The position numbers and the translations under genes were made by a program. 34,963 nt of DNA. It comes from Bacteroidales bacterium. GTDB taxonomy: Bacteria > Bacteroidota > Bacteroidia > Bacteroidales > Bacteroidaceae. How positions within the stretch are numbered: the first letter of the stretch is position 1; every line of letters starts with the position of its first letter. Of the stretch, positions 1 through 9,664 are shown one piece after another. The stretch lies in contig JALFUO010000039.1 in assembly GCA_022784065.1 (NCBI GenBank), forward strand, positions 1 to 34,963, in the 5' to 3' direction. The notes beneath the pieces were generated by a model. It was not told where the DNA came from. It ran no database searches and worked only from the letters and a program-made list of their open reading frames with translations.

Positions 1-57
1 CGCCATGATGGGTACTGCGTGCAGCGCGGGTGCGCTATATTTCTTCTTGCTGGTCAT
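1..57 (-). CDS. Small protein, N-terminal fragment cut by window edge
   Basis: A minus-strand reading frame opens with ATG 17 bases after the stop of the BspA-like gene and stays open to the window edge. It gives 19 residues, MTSKKKYSAPALHAVPIMA. A basic start followed by K-Y-x-x-P and a short hydrophobic stretch recalls the small proteins often found beside Bacteroidales surface-protein genes, but that resemblance is from memory. The tight spacing suggests co-transcription with the LRR gene. Function unknown; whether it is a real gene depends on sequence outside the window. Confidence 0.4.
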   Translation of the reverse strand, partial: MTSKKKYSAPALHAVPIMA

Positions 58-74
58 ATCGGTTTCTTTTGTTT

Positions 75-2312
75 TTATCTGATTACTTTCTTTCCGTTCA
101 CGATGTAAACTCCCTTGGGCAGCGCGCCTATGGCATCGGCCTTGCCCACGCGGCGGCCGTTGAGGTCGTAGACGGGCGTGTCTTTAAGCAGGGGCGCGGC
201 GGCCGGGGCGGCTGCGATGCCGGTGGCTTCGCCCCCCTCTTTCTCTACGATGCGCATCTTCTCAGGCAGTGCGGCGGGGCTGACGGGCAGGCCCGTGGCG
301 CGGTCGGTCACGCTCACGTACCAGCGGAAGCCGCCGAGGGCGGCGCTTGCCGAAGCGGCTTTGCGGAGCGTGCCGCCGGCGAAGGCGTAGTAGCCTTCGG
401 AGAGCATGTCCGCGCCGCTCACGCCGGCGTAAGTGCCTCGGAACTCGTAGCGGCGCTTCACGGAGGTGCAGGCGCGGCTTGTTTCCTCTGCCGCATAGAG
501 CGTGGCGGCTGTCAGGATTATGGTATGCTCGCCCGCAGCCTTGGCGCGGATCACGTAGGGCGTGTGGTGCGCAATCACATCGCCCGCTTTCAGGCGCAGC
601 ACTTCCAGTTCGGTGCGGTCGAACGCGCCGTCGCCGTCGTCGTCGAACTGGTGCACGTCGTTAAGTTCCGCCGCGTCGAAATTGTCGGAAATCTCGTCGT
701 AGGGGATGTCGAAAGGCACGTAGAGCGCCTGCCAGCCCGTGTGGGCATAGTTGCGGGTGTAAGTAATCACGTCTTTCGCCGCATCTTCCGCCTGCGCGTA
801 AATGGCCGAGCCGTTGTCCGAGATATTGAGTGCGTCTAAAAATTCCACAATCTCATAGTCGCTCCAAGGCGAAACGTTATAGGCCGATTTCGCGCCTTTC
901 GGAACATAAACGGTGGTGAGGCTTGAGCAACCTGAAAAAGTCCCACCAAAACTAGTGGTAGGCGGCGTTGAAGGCGGCGTTGAAGACTTCATTTCGATAT
1001 TTGTCAAGCCCGAGCAGTACTCGAAGCAATAGTCTCCCAAACTCGTTACGGAATTAGGAATTGTAATTGAGGTTAAGCCCGTGCAGCCATAGAAGCAACA
1101 GCCTCCCAAACTCGTTACGGAATTAGGAATTGTGACAGAGGTTAAGTCCGTGCAGCCAGAGAAGCAATACCACCCCAAACTCGTTACGGAATTAGGAATC
1201 GTTGTGTTTTTGCAACCTGCAATCATTGTGTTTGAAGAAGTCTCAATAATTGCATTACAGTTTTCTCTTGAGTCATAGACTGTATTTCCTGATTCAACTT
1301 CAATACTTTCTAATCTTGCACAATTAGCAAAACAACCACTAGCCAAACTCGTTACGGAGTTGGGGATTGTAACAGAGGTTAAGCCCGTGCAGCCATTGAA
1401 GCATAGCCATCCCAAACTCGTTACGGAATTAGGAATTGTAATTGAAGTTAAGCCCGTGCATCCAGAGACGCACTCCTCCTCCAAACTCGTTACGGAATTA
1501 GGAATTGTAATTGAGGTTAAGCCCGTGCAGCCACGGAAGCATTCGCCTCCCAAACTCGTTACGGAATTAGGAATTGTAATTGAGGTTAAGCCCGTGCAGC
1601 CATTGAAGCATCCCCATTCCAAACTCGTTACGGAATTAGGAATTGTAATTGAGGTTAAGCCCGTGCAGTCACCGAAGCAACCGCCTCCCAAACTCGTTAC
1701 GGAAGTAGGAATTGTAATTGAGGTTAAGCCTGTGCAGCCAAAGAAGCAACCGCCTCCCAAACTCGTTACGGAAGTAGGAATTGTAATTGAGGTTAAGCCC
1801 GTGCAGTCACCGAAGCAACCGTATCCCAAACTCGTTACGGAATTAGGAATTGTAATTGAGGTTAAGCCCGTGCAACCATAGAAGCATTCGTATCCCAAAC
1901 TCGTTACGGAATTAGGAATTGTAATTGAGGTTAAGCCCGTGCAGACAGAGAAGCATTCGTCTCCCAAACTCGTTACGGAATTAGGAATTGTAATTGAGGT
2001 TAAGCCCGTGCACCAATAGAAGCAATCGTCTCCCAAACTCATTACGGAGTTGGGGATAGTAATTGAGGTTAAGCCCGTGCACTCATAGAAGCAATCGTCT
2101 CCCAAACTCGTTACAACATATATCGTTCCTTCAACAGAAATAGATTTGGGTATACATAGATCTCCGGTATATTTATTCCCAGAATTAGATGTAACTTGAG
2201 CAGTTTTGTTACTTTGATTTAGACTGTAGTAAATCCCGTCCACTTCCACATCGTGCGCCCAAGCCATGCTGGTGCAAAGGAGGAGGGTGAGGAGTAAAAG
2301 GAGTTTTTTCAT
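75..2312 (-). CDS. BspA-like leucine-rich repeat surface protein
   Basis: A 745-residue secreted protein. The start gives a signal peptide at residues 1-19 (MKKLLLLLTLLLCTSMAWA). Residues about 66-430 are BspA/TpLRR-type (LRR_5) repeats of 23 residues, of the form LTSITIPNSVTSLGxxCFxxCTG. I count 14 copies of the TIP-N/T-SV-T/M-SL core, interrupted once by a degenerate unit (LESIEVESGNTVYDS...). A non-repetitive domain follows at about 490-700. The C-terminus carries VYDLNGRRV and then GVYIVNGKKVIR, the sorting-tail type common in Bacteroidales secreted proteins. Known BspA proteins act in adhesion to host proteins or other bacteria; that role here is inference. It points away from the C10 protease, with a long structured non-coding region between them. 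Confidence 0.88.
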   Translation of the reverse strand: MKKLLLLLTLLLCTSMAWAHDVEVDGIYYSLNQSNKTAQVTSNSGNKYTGDLCIPKSISVEGTIYVVTSLGDDCFYECTGLTSITIPNSVMSLGDDCFYWCTGLTSITIPNSVTSLGDECFSVCTGLTSITIPNSVTSLGYECFYGCTGLTSITIPNSVTSLGYGCFGDCTGLTSITIPTSVTSLGGGCFFGCTGLTSITIPTSVTSLGGGCFGDCTGLTSITIPNSVTSLEWGCFNGCTGLTSITIPNSVTSLGGECFRGCTGLTSITIPNSVTSLEEECVSGCTGLTSITIPNSVTSLGWLCFNGCTGLTSVTIPNSVTSLASGCFANCARLESIEVESGNTVYDSRENCNAIIETSSNTMIAGCKNTTIPNSVTSLGWYCFSGCTDLTSVTIPNSVTSLGGCCFYGCTGLTSITIPNSVTSLGDYCFEYCSGLTNIEMKSSTPPSTPPTTSFGGTFSGCSSLTTVYVPKGAKSAYNVSPWSDYEIVEFLDALNISDNGSAIYAQAEDAAKDVITYTRNYAHTGWQALYVPFDIPYDEISDNFDAAELNDVHQFDDDGDGAFDRTELEVLRLKAGDVIAHHTPYVIRAKAAGEHTIILTAATLYAAEETSRACTSVKRRYEFRGTYAGVSGADMLSEGYYAFAGGTLRKAASASAALGGFRWYVSVTDRATGLPVSPAALPEKMRIVEKEGGEATGIAAAPAAAPLLKDTPVYDLNGRRVGKADAIGALPKGVYIVNGKKVIR
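1003..2110 (-). repeat. Tandem 69-bp repeats encoding the LRR array
   Basis: The coding DNA of the LRR domain is a tandem array with a 69-bp period. The segment encoding LTSITIPNSVTSL is almost base-for-base identical between units, while the codons around xxCFxx differ nearly every time. Two adjacent units share the rare TSV variant and GGGCF (about 1680-1790), which suggests a local duplication. Such DNA is prone to unequal recombination and to assembly collapse. Confidence 0.9.
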
Positions 2313-2460
2313 AGAAATTATTATTTTATTGATGGATTATTTAAGTGTATCTTTGGGTAAGCCATTGGCAACGGGTTTTTTGCCTGTTTTTCTGTTTTTT
2401 ATCTTAATGCATAAATCAATTCAATCAGCAAGCAGCATTGCAAAATCAAAAATTATGCGG

Positions 2461-2468
2461 CAAATATA
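2461..2468 (-). promoter_or_regulatory. Possible -7 box for the BspA-like gene
   Basis: On the minus strand this reads TATATTTG, a match to the Bacteroidota -7 element TAnnTTTG. No TTTG lies at the usual distance upstream, and the resulting leader would be about 140 bases, so the call is weak. Confidence 0.35.
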
Positions 2469-2525
2469 CAAAATGTCTTTAATTCTACCCCCCAGATAAT
2501 TAATGTTTGTTAATGAACTAAAAAA

Positions 2526-2586
2526 GAACGTTTGTGCAAGGCGAGAGCAGAGGCCAAGCTCGCTTGGACTATACCGAGCGCAGCCG
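2526..2586 (-). repeat. Dispersed palindromic repeat, copy 1
   Basis: On the minus strand this contains CTCGGTATAGTCCAAGC, GCTTGGCCTCTGC and CTTGCACAAACGTTC, matching the copies at 25935 and 31267. The core CCAAGC-GA-GCTTGG is a perfect hairpin. No credible coding sequence covers it. It lies between the BspA-like gene and the hairpin-string element. Confidence 0.8.
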
Positions 2587-2615
2587 AAAATATCAAGAAA
2601 ACGTCTGTTGAAAAC

Positions 2616-2985
2616 GAACCAATTTTTTAGTAAAAGAACGTTCATATAAATGCATGATTTACTGCGTTGGCTGCACAAGTGTGGCGGGCTGTAAGCCCAA
2701 TTGCTACACTCAGCCCAGGGCAGCGCCCTGGGGGAACGATGTTGCATTGATTAAAGTGTCGCGCTCTGTAAGAGCAACCTGCTTTATGAGGGGCAACGCC
2801 CCGTGTGGCGTTAAGGGCGTAATGGGTTACGCGCTTTCGGCGCGTGGCATTTTTGCGCCGGCGCAAAAATGCCGAATGTATCAATCGCGGTATACGTTCC
2901 CCCAGGGCGTTGCCCTGGGCTATAGGCAACATTTGGGCTTACAGCCCGCCCCAATCATTTACCGGACGTTTGTGTAAATTGGTTC
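2616..2985. repeat. Hairpin-string element inside a large inverted repeat
   Basis: The ends mirror each other: GAACCAATTT at 2616 returns as AAATTGGTTC at 2976, and GGCGGGCTGTAAGCCCAA at 2683 returns inverted at 2933-2950. Between them are eight short perfect stems: 2686-2698 (GGGCT/AGCCC, loop GTA), 2714-2732 (CCCAGGGC/GCCCTGGG, loop AGC), 2763-2775 (GCTCT/AGAGC, loop GTA), 2790-2802 (GGGGC/GCCCC, loop AAC), 2829-2845 (ACGCGC/GCGCGT), a 28-bp palindrome at 2846-2873, 2901-2919 (CCCAGGGC/GCCCTGGG, loop GTT) and 2935-2947. Open frames across it on both strands look like by-products of the palindromes. The rest of 2313-3428 holds no gene I can support. Confidence 0.8.
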
Positions 2986-3155
2986 TTTTTTTGTTTTGCT
3001 GGGACGCGGTTTCCGTGCCTCGGCAAATTTGATTATAAGCCCTGCCCGGCTGTCCGCGCAGAACGTCCGCCGTTGCTCCGTGAAAGTTTTTACTGTCACG
3101 GAGCTATTTTTTTCTGTTCTATATGACAGTTTTCATTTTCTCGGAGAAATTTTTT

Positions 3156-3235
3156 GTTACAAAGTTTGTAACACGTATTACAAAGTTTGTAACATGTATT
3201 AGCAACTTTGTAACGGCCGTTACAAAGTTTGTAAC
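3156..3235. repeat. Four 17-bp palindromes at exact 21-bp spacing
   Basis: GTTACAAAGTTTGTAAC occurs at 3156-3172, with variants ATTACAAAGTTTGTAAC at 3177 and ATTAGCAACTTTGTAAC at 3198, and a perfect copy at 3219-3235. Unit starts are 21 bp apart, with 4-base spacers ACGT, ATGT and GGCC. Each full unit is a perfect palindrome around a central G. The array is flanked symmetrically by inverted AGTAAAAACTTTCA-type sequences near 3080-3095 and 3277-3291. It lies about 195 bp upstream of the C10 protease -33 box. An operator array for a dimeric regulator is a reasonable inference. An iteron role is possible, but no replication gene is nearby. Confidence 0.8.
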
Positions 3236-3428
3236 AAAAACTTTCTGCGCAGACAGGAAAAAATATCAAGGAGGAAGTAAAAACTTTCAAGGAGAAAGGA
3301 AAAAATATCTCCGTGAGCGTGGCAAGCTTCTCTTAAGATAGCGTTTGCGGTCTGCGCAGATAATGAGTGCGATTAGAGAAGCTGTTTTTGCAATGTTAGT
3401 GCCTTTGTGAAATATAATACAAAAAATG

Positions 3429-3460
3429 TTTGTAAATTATGGGGCAATGCTGTATTTTTG
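3429..3460 (+). promoter_or_regulatory. Promoter of the C10 protease gene
   Basis: TTTG at 3429-3432, 20 bases, then TATTTTTG (TAnnTTTG) at 3453-3460: the full Bacteroidota -33/-7 arrangement. Transcription would begin near 3467. This rules out the upstream in-frame ATG at 3426 and supports translation from 3552. Confidence 0.7.
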
Positions 3461-3551
3461 CAAAGTTTTTGTACAAAATAGGTTAGAAATTCGTACTATA
3501 ATGCGCACGAGTTTGTTTTTGTTAATTAAAACCCTTCTACGTTTGTCATCG

Positions 3552-6023
3552 ATGAGAAAGCAACTCCTTTTCCTGCTTGTGGTTCTGCTTGGCGTGCCGG
3601 CAACTTATGCCCGAGAAATTCCTGCCGACGAGGCATTGCAAAATGCCCTTCGGGCAATGCATAGCAACGGACGGCTGAATATTTGCAGAACCGTTACAGA
3701 GAAATTCCAACTAGTTTCAACTATAATAGGGCAGGTTGCACCTCTGTATTATGTATATGAGTCGGATAAGTCTGGCTTTATCATGGTTTCGGCTGATACA
3801 CGTACGAAACTATTGCTCGGCTATTCCGACAGTGGTAGTTACGCCGATGCACTTGCAAACCCTGTGTTTAAGGTGTGGGCTGAACAGTTAGATAATGCCC
3901 TTGCCACCACGCTCGCCATGCCAGAAAAGGAGGACTGTGAGCCTATGCCCTCTATTCCAGAACAGACATTTCGGAGTGCCGATGGCAGCATAAAGTTCGT
4001 CATACCTGAACGCCGCTATGTAGAGTCTGGCTCGCAACCTGGTAGCGTTGCGCCTTTGCTGGGCAGCATCGCATGGAATCAAGACGAACCTTACAATAAT
4101 TATTGTCCCAATTATTCCGCAGGTGTGAGATGCCTAACCGGGTGTGTAGCCACAGCACTTGCGCAATTGATGAAATACTACGAGTGGCCTCAAACAGGCG
4201 CAGGTTCTTTAAGTTATGTGACAGAAACAAACGGGTATTCGCTCAGTGCAGATTTCAGCCAAGCCACTTACCGATGGGACAAGATGCTGAATACATATGG
4301 CGCGGTTCGCTACACAACCGAACAAGCAGCAAGCGTGGCTAAGCTGATGCGCGACGTCGGCATCGCGGTACAAATGGATTATGGCACGAATTCCGGCACC
4401 ACAAGTTCTGCATATAATATTTACTATCTCCCTGCGATGTGTGACTATTTCAGATACGATAAAAGCGCGTATGTCGCTTTACGCTCCTACTATACGTCTG
4501 CTGAATGGATAGAATTGCTGAAAAGTGAATTGGCGGAGGGACACCCTCTTCTGTTCAGTGCGAGGAATGGCCAAAAAAAGTCTAGTCATGCTTTTCTAAT
4601 TGATGGCTATGACGGCATGGGGCTGTTTCATGTCAATTGGGGTTGGGGCGGAATGAGTAATGGCTATTTTGACATTGATTTGATGAACCCGGATGATCTC
4701 AGTTACGACTACAGCGAGGGTTATAGTGAAAACCAAACGACCTTCATTGGTATGCAGCCCGACAGAACGGGGACGAGCGAAGCCGCTATTGCGCTTTTTG
4801 TATCTACGGCAATAAGTTGCGATGTAGGAAACGACAACTATAATATTTCGTACAAGGTTTCTAATTACGGCTATGGCGATTATTCAGGAAAGGCTGGTTT
4901 TGTTGCTGTAAATTCTGAAGGAAAGATAATAGGACAGCATCTTTTTCAAATCAATAGTTTACCGCATTGCTGGAGCATAGGTTTATGGTGTACACCGCAA
5001 GCTTTAAATATTAATGAGAAAAACCTTGGTGGAGATGTCTGCTATGTCTACCCGGCTTATTTTACAGACGAAGGCGAAGCCCAGATTATAAGAAGCAAAA
5101 ATTCAGCGAATCAGTGCCTTATGATAGCCTACGAAAATGGCCAGATTACTATTGGATATAATCCCGCAGAAATCCCTGCTTTGAAAGTAGAGCATTTTGG
5201 CGCAGTGCCGCCGTTGCATGCAAATGACATCGTAAGGCTGTCTGCCACGATATGCAATTCTTCACAAACCAAAGAGTACAGCGAGCCGGTTATGGCATTG
5301 GTGTATGACATGAGCGGTAAGCTGGTGTCAACTGCACATGATGCCCATATCCTGAAACCGGGTAAAAAAAAGCAATATAGCTTCGAATTGCCTGATGTGC
5401 TGCCGAAAGGTACCTATAAAGCGCACCTTGTCTACAACAGCCTTGATTATCAAAACCCTCAAAACTTACTGGAAGGCAATAATAGCTTGGAGTTTATTGT
5501 GGAAGAGCTGATGCCTGAGGCCACTTTCTTCATAACCTATTCAGACTTTAAGTTCTCCGACAATATAGTATATCAAGGAAATGATATTTCTGTGACCTTT
5601 AATGTGACAAACGATGGCGACTATTCGGAACACCAGTATTATTTTGCATATTATAAGCAAAAGTCTTTTGACTGGATTATAGCAGGTTATAGCGGTATGA
5701 AGAAATATGCGTTAGAGGGCAACGGTGCCACGACGGCAGTAACGGTGTCTGCGCCTATCATGTTAGAACCCGGCAATTATGGCTGCGCCGTTATGGATAA
5801 CACTACCGATGAAAATATTTTTTACGATGCAGAAGAAGGCATTTTGCATAATTTTACTGTGAAGGCAGAGTTGTCAGGCATCAACCATATAGTGCTTGAA
5901 CCAGCTGCTGATGCTCCCGCGCCCGTTTACGACCTTTTTGGTCGCCGCGTGCATAAACCCGTGCCTGGCAACATTTATATCAAGAACCGTAAGAAGTATA
6001 TTGCAAGGAAACTTGGTTTATAA
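3552..6023 (+). CDS. Secreted C10 family cysteine protease (streptopain/interpain type)
   Basis: I start at ATG 3552 (823 residues) because it opens a clean signal peptide, MRKQLLFLLVVLLGVPATYA, and lies downstream of the predicted promoter. An ATG at 3501 is the alternative. After a propeptide-like region comes the peptidase: Cys198 in LTGCVATALAQLMKYYEWP, His346 in SSHAFLIDGYD, and the NWGWGG motif at about 362-367, as in SpeB, interpain and periodontain. Beta-rich domains fill the rest. The C-terminus has VYDLFGRRV, then GNIYIKNRKKYIARK, the same kind of sorting tail as the BspA-like protein. Family members are secreted zymogens that degrade host and bacterial proteins. A lipoprotein gene follows after 12 bases. 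Confidence 0.9.
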   Translation: MRKQLLFLLVVLLGVPATYAREIPADEALQNALRAMHSNGRLNICRTVTEKFQLVSTIIGQVAPLYYVYESDKSGFIMVSADTRTKLLLGYSDSGSYADALANPVFKVWAEQLDNALATTLAMPEKEDCEPMPSIPEQTFRSADGSIKFVIPERRYVESGSQPGSVAPLLGSIAWNQDEPYNNYCPNYSAGVRCLTGCVATALAQLMKYYEWPQTGAGSLSYVTETNGYSLSADFSQATYRWDKMLNTYGAVRYTTEQAASVAKLMRDVGIAVQMDYGTNSGTTSSAYNIYYLPAMCDYFRYDKSAYVALRSYYTSAEWIELLKSELAEGHPLLFSARNGQKKSSHAFLIDGYDGMGLFHVNWGWGGMSNGYFDIDLMNPDDLSYDYSEGYSENQTTFIGMQPDRTGTSEAAIALFVSTAISCDVGNDNYNISYKVSNYGYGDYSGKAGFVAVNSEGKIIGQHLFQINSLPHCWSIGLWCTPQALNINEKNLGGDVCYVYPAYFTDEGEAQIIRSKNSANQCLMIAYENGQITIGYNPAEIPALKVEHFGAVPPLHANDIVRLSATICNSSQTKEYSEPVMALVYDMSGKLVSTAHDAHILKPGKKKQYSFELPDVLPKGTYKAHLVYNSLDYQNPQNLLEGNNSLEFIVEELMPEATFFITYSDFKFSDNIVYQGNDISVTFNVTNDGDYSEHQYYFAYYKQKSFDWIIAGYSGMKKYALEGNGATTAVTVSAPIMLEPGNYGCAVMDNTTDENIFYDAEEGILHNFTVKAELSGINHIVLEPAADAPAPVYDLFGRRVHKPVPGNIYIKNRKKYIARKLGL

Positions 6024-6035
6024 GCCCCCAAAAAG

Positions 6036-6554
6036 ATGAAGATTGCCCATATTATAATATTGTGTGCCGCTGCTTCTGCTTTATTTGCGTGTAGTGGAGC
6101 GCATAAAAGCGTTGAGGCTGAAACTCCTGCCGCTTTATCGGAAGGGCAGCAGGGTAGGGCGGTGGCATTGCCTCACGTCTGCATTTATCGCATGCGTGCC
6201 GATTATGCCAATCTCGTGCCTATAACATTGGACGGCACGCGCACTAAAGTTGTTGCTTATCCTGCGCCGACAGATTTAAACGAAACGCAGAAGCCCGTGC
6301 CGCTTGGCAACGGCTGGTATTGGGATAGGCGTGGCGTATCTGCAGGCACGGCATTCACCGATTTCACTTACGAACAATACGCTGATTTGCCCGAAGCCCC
6401 GTCGCACGCCGAACTGCTGCGTCACGTCAAAGACCGTTTCCCTATTGTGGAGCTATGGGACTGCGGTACGCAAGCTCGTACCACCGATGATCTGAAAGCA
6501 TTGATTAAAAACGGTTTCCCTGGTTGCAAAAAGTATAGTTTAGATGGTATTTAA
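6036..6554 (+). CDS. Uncharacterised lipoprotein next to the C10 protease
   Basis: A 172-residue protein with a lipoprotein signal: a hydrophobic stretch and lipobox LFAC, giving Cys19 as the lipidated residue. The mature part includes YPAPTDLN, PLGNGWYWDRRGV, FTYEQYADLPEAPSHAELL and a closing NGFPGCKKYSL. It looks like a conserved Bacteroidales family of unknown function that I recognise only loosely. It begins 12 bases after the protease stop and is followed by a hairpin, so the two are probably one transcript. A chaperone or inhibitor role for the protease is tempting by analogy with SpeB/Spi pairs, but I see no propeptide-like sequence to support it. Confidence 0.8.
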   Translation: MKIAHIIILCAAASALFACSGAHKSVEAETPAALSEGQQGRAVALPHVCIYRMRADYANLVPITLDGTRTKVVAYPAPTDLNETQKPVPLGNGWYWDRRGVSAGTAFTDFTYEQYADLPEAPSHAELLRHVKDRFPIVELWDCGTQARTTDDLKALIKNGFPGCKKYSLDGI

Positions 6555-6573
6555 CGAGATAGTTCTGATAAAA

Positions 6574-6608
6574 ACAGAGGGTGTGTCATCATGTGGCGCA
6601 CCCTCTGT
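6574..6608 (+). terminator. Hairpin after the protease-lipoprotein unit
   Basis: ACAGAGGGTG pairs perfectly with CACCCTCTGT (10 bp, 15-base loop). Only a weak T-rich tail follows, so termination may be partial. Confidence 0.6.
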
Positions 6609-6753
6609 TGTAATTATGCAGTTCTTTCGTTCCTTGCCATTTGGCGTGTTGGCAATGCACGCAATACAAACCTTATTTCCCCAAATATAACTTCAAAGCC
6701 ATCTAAAACGCCAACAATTTCGCAAAACCGCCTTTTATGCTAAGAAAATTCGT

Positions 6754-6761
6754 TACCTTTG
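6754..6761 (+). promoter_or_regulatory. Promoter -7 box of the thrS operon
   Basis: TACCTTTG matches TAnnTTTG 34 bases before the thrS ATG and is identical to the -7 boxes of both tRNA transcription units in this window. No clean TTTG sits at the usual -33 position. Confidence 0.65.
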
Positions 6762-6795
6762 CGCGTTGAAAATACAAACACACATTATATAATAT

Positions 6796-8739
<1,944 letters not shown>

Positions 8740-8745
8740 CTTTGC

Positions 8746-8782
8746 GTCCGCTTTTCATAGGGGATACTTATGAGAAGCGGAC
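8746..8782 (+). terminator. Hairpin between thrS and infC (terminator or attenuator)
   Basis: GTCCGCTTTTCATA pairs with TATGAGAAGCGGAC (14-bp stem, one G-T pair, 9-base loop), followed by ATTTTATTT. It starts 6 bases after the thrS stop. A TAACTTTG sequence (8737-8744), a perfect -7 match, overlaps that stop. Hairpin and box together suggest that infC-rpmI-rplT expression is partly uncoupled from thrS. Confidence 0.6.
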
Positions 8783-8824
8783 ATTTTATTTACAAAAAAT
8801 ATAACTTTTCCGCCTCCGCAGGGA

Positions 8825-8846
8825 CCATACAATATTATATATATAG
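8825..8846 (+). promoter_or_regulatory. AT-rich gene-start motif, infC copy
   Basis: CATACAATATTATATATA with one or two more matching bases on each side. The same 22 bases occur immediately upstream of folD (on its coding strand), and 19 of them lie inverted at the start of the outer-membrane protein gene at 14498. Function unknown. Confidence 0.65.
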
Positions 8847-8857
8847 CGTCCCGCGCC

Positions 8858-8865
8858 AAGGAGGT
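8858..8865 (+). promoter_or_regulatory. Shine-Dalgarno-like site of infC
   Basis: AAGGAGGT, an almost full anti-SD complement, sits 14 bases before the infC ATG. Such strong sites are uncommon in Bacteroidota, and the spacing is longer than the usual optimum. Confidence 0.55.
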
Positions 8866-8879
8866 TTCAAAATCAAAGT

Positions 8880-9548
8880 ATGCCGCAACCGCAGAAACCG
8901 AGAAACGACAGCAGCAAGCAGCAGCACCGCATCAACGAGCAAATCCGCGCACGCGAGGTGCGTATCGTAGGAGATGGCGTTGAGCCGATGGTTGTGCCCA
9001 CGCGCCAGGCGCTCGATATGGCACGCCAGCAGGGTGTTGACCTCGTTGAGATTTCTCCCAATGCCGAGCCTCCCGTTTGCCGGCTCATCAGCTACTCTAA
9101 GTTCCTCTATCAGCAGAAGAAACGCCAGAAAGAACTGAAAGCCAAGCAGACCAAGATTGAGGTGAAGGAAATCCGCTTCGGGCCGCAGACCGACGAGCAC
9201 GACTACAACTTCAAGCTCAAGCACGCCAAGGAATTCCTTTCCGACGGCGACAAGGTGAAGGCTTACGTGTTCTTCCGCGGACGCTCCATTCTCTTCAAGG
9301 AGCAAGGCGAGGTGTTGCTCCTGCGTTTTGCCAACGACCTCGAAGAGTACGGCAAGGTAGAGTCGATGCCCAAACTCGAAGGCAAGCGCATGATTATCTT
9401 CATCGCTCCCAAGAAGACTGGCGGCAGCGCTAAGAAAGCCGAGGCGCAGCAAGAAGAGCAGCCCATCGAGCGCGCGCCGAAAACCGCGCCTAAGGTGAAG
9501 GAAAAGAAAGAATATCAGGGTCCCCGCGTTGAAGGCGAAGACTTTTGA
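8880..9548 (+). CDS. infC: Translation initiation factor IF-3
   Basis: A 222-residue IF-3. The N-terminal domain shows [17 protein letters not shown] and [26 protein letters not shown]. The linker and C-terminal domain show [25 protein letters not shown] and [12 protein letters not shown] charged Lys/Glu-rich tail (about 180-222) extends beyond the core, as is usual in Bacteroidales. IF-3 binds the 30S subunit, prevents premature 50S joining and checks start-codon pairing. ATG at 8880 is the start: no in-frame AUU/AUC candidate precedes it at a sensible distance from the SD-like site. It lies between thrS and rpmI in the conserved operon. Confidence 0.96.
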   Translation: MPQPQKPRNDSSKQQHRINEQIRAREVRIVGDGVEPMVVPTRQALDMARQQGVDLVEISPNAEPPVCRLISYSKFLYQQKKRQKELKAKQTKIEVKEIRFGPQTDEHDYNFKLKHAKEFLSDGDKVKAYVFFRGRSILFKEQGEVLLLRFANDLEEYGKVESMPKLEGKRMIIFIAPKKTGGSAKKAEAQQEEQPIERAPKTAPKVKEKKEYQGPRVEGEDF

Positions 9549-9549
9549 T

Positions 9550-9573
9550 AATGCCCGTCCCTTAAAGGGCATT
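9550..9573 (+). promoter_or_regulatory. Hairpin in the infC-rpmI spacer
   Basis: AATGCCC pairs with GGGCATT (7 bp, 10-base loop) directly after the infC stop. Leaders of infC or rpmI are bound by L20 in model bacteria, so this could be a regulatory structure. No specific L20 site is recognisable. Confidence 0.4.
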
Positions 9574-9664
9574 GGCAAAACCCGATAAAAAACTCTGCGC
9601 GTCTGTGTTTGGTATCTCACCAGCCGCAGTTTTATAATAATCAATTAATTAATTACAAAAGAAA

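Noticed and set aside
1360-1881. A plus-strand open frame of 173 codons with regular repeats
   Set aside because: It is the antisense of the LRR-coding repeats. Its periodicity follows from the minus-strand gene, which has a signal peptide and a known family.
1003-2110. Possible CRISPR or satellite repeat
   Set aside because: The 69-bp repeats are in one reading frame of a protein with a recognised LRR fold and have no unique spacers.
2642-3032. Several overlapping open frames on both strands rich in Pro, Arg and Ala
   Set aside because: They run through the hairpin-string element. Their similarity to each other comes from palindromes and there is no start context or family motif.
3156-3235. 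Possible CRISPR array
   Set aside because: The units are 17 bp with 4-base spacers. Spacers are far too short, units are palindromic and no cas gene is present.
3426-3551. Upstream extension of the C10 protease to ATG 3426
   Set aside because: The predicted -33/-7 promoter (3429-3460) lies inside this stretch, and the signal peptide begins only at 3552.
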